A stretch of DNA of 6,484 nt, taken from positions 1-6,484 of the forward strand of contig JAURHZ010000132.1 of assembly GCA_030833025.1 (NCBI GenBank), in the 5' to 3' direction. Below, in pieces: positions 6,384-6,484 of this stretch (the stretch's first letter is position 1; each line of letters begins with the position of its first letter). Under the pieces are notes generated by a model. The model was not told the DNA's origin. It did no database searches and saw only the letters and a list, made by a program, of their open reading frames with translations. Source of the stretch: Armatimonadota bacterium (GTDB lineage: Bacteria > Armatimonadota > Armatimonadia > Armatimonadales > Armatimonadaceae). A program made the position numbers and the translations under genes.

Positions 6384-6484
6384 ATGTTTTACTTTCGATA
6401 AGGCGCATCCGGTTCCGAATAGTTTTATGGGCCGTCTGTGCCATGCTTGGCCTCACGCTCAACAACAGACGATCCAGTGCCGCG
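6380..6484 (+). CDS. Start of an unrecognised exported or membrane protein (3' end outside window)
   Basis: From a TTG at 6380, overlapping the sulfatase TGA by 4 nt, the frame stays open to the window end (35 residues). The peptide has a basic stretch RRIRFR at 8-13, then a hydrophobic segment IVLWAVCAMLGLTL at 14-27, and then NNRRSSAA. This is the pattern of a signal peptide or an N-terminal membrane anchor. GGGAA at 6368-6372 sits 7 nt before the TTG and could act as a ribosome binding site, and the overlapping start fits translational coupling to the sulfatase. An ATG at 6442 in the same frame would lose most of the signal. The family cannot be recognised from so short a piece. Confidence 0.45.
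   Translation, partial: MNVLLSIRRIRFRIVLWAVCAMLGLTLNNRRSSAA

Noticed and set aside
6384..6401. ATG at 6384 directly after the sulfatase stop
   Set aside because: The frame ends after five codons (MFYFR), so it is not a gene; the overlapping TTG frame is longer and has a signal-like pattern.

Overview
The window looks like a chromosomal piece from a planctomycete-like bacterium of the PVC group, possibly Phycisphaerae. This is inferred from gene content: a DUF1592/DUF1588/DUF1585 protein followed by a DUF1552 Tat-signal protein, then a Cys-type sulfatase beside a formylglycine-generating enzyme (FGE). That mix is typical of Planctomycetota and also occurs in Verrucomicrobiota and some other groups, so the phylum is likely but not certain. 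Base composition is moderate (mid-50s % GC by eye). All credible genes lie on the + strand, tightly packed, with no RNA genes, mobile elements or CRISPR arrays seen.

Layout: (1) 3-875 is the 3' part of a DUF1592-DUF1588-DUF1585 protein with a CxxCH motif. (2) 880-2220 is its usual partner, a DUF1552 protein with a twin-arginine signal, 4 nt downstream and with a good ribosome binding site. (3) 2242-2982 is a small HExxH zinc metallopeptidase whose HEFFH, Tyr and Glu arrangement recalls lethal-factor/Pro-Pro-endopeptidase-type gluzincins. (4) After a 64-nt gap, 3047-3769 encodes a SIMPL (DUF541) protein with an N-terminal membrane anchor. (5) 3780-4793 encodes an FGE with both catalytic cysteines and a lipoprotein-type signal. 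(6) 4812-6383 encodes an exported sulfatase with the CTPSR modification motif. (7) From 6380 to the window end, an open frame starting at a TTG that overlaps the sulfatase stop encodes a basic, hydrophobic N-terminus, probably the start of another exported or membrane protein.

How the genes may work together: the FGE and sulfatase form a clear functional pair, the first oxidising Cys90 of the second to formylglycine. Almost every product carries an export or membrane signal, so the region serves the cell envelope or periplasm. The DUF1592/DUF1552 pair is a separate, functionally uncharacterised unit. No wholly new system is evident. The points most worth checking are the lipid-anchored FGE, the metallopeptidase, and the codon-use shift in the sulfatase gene.
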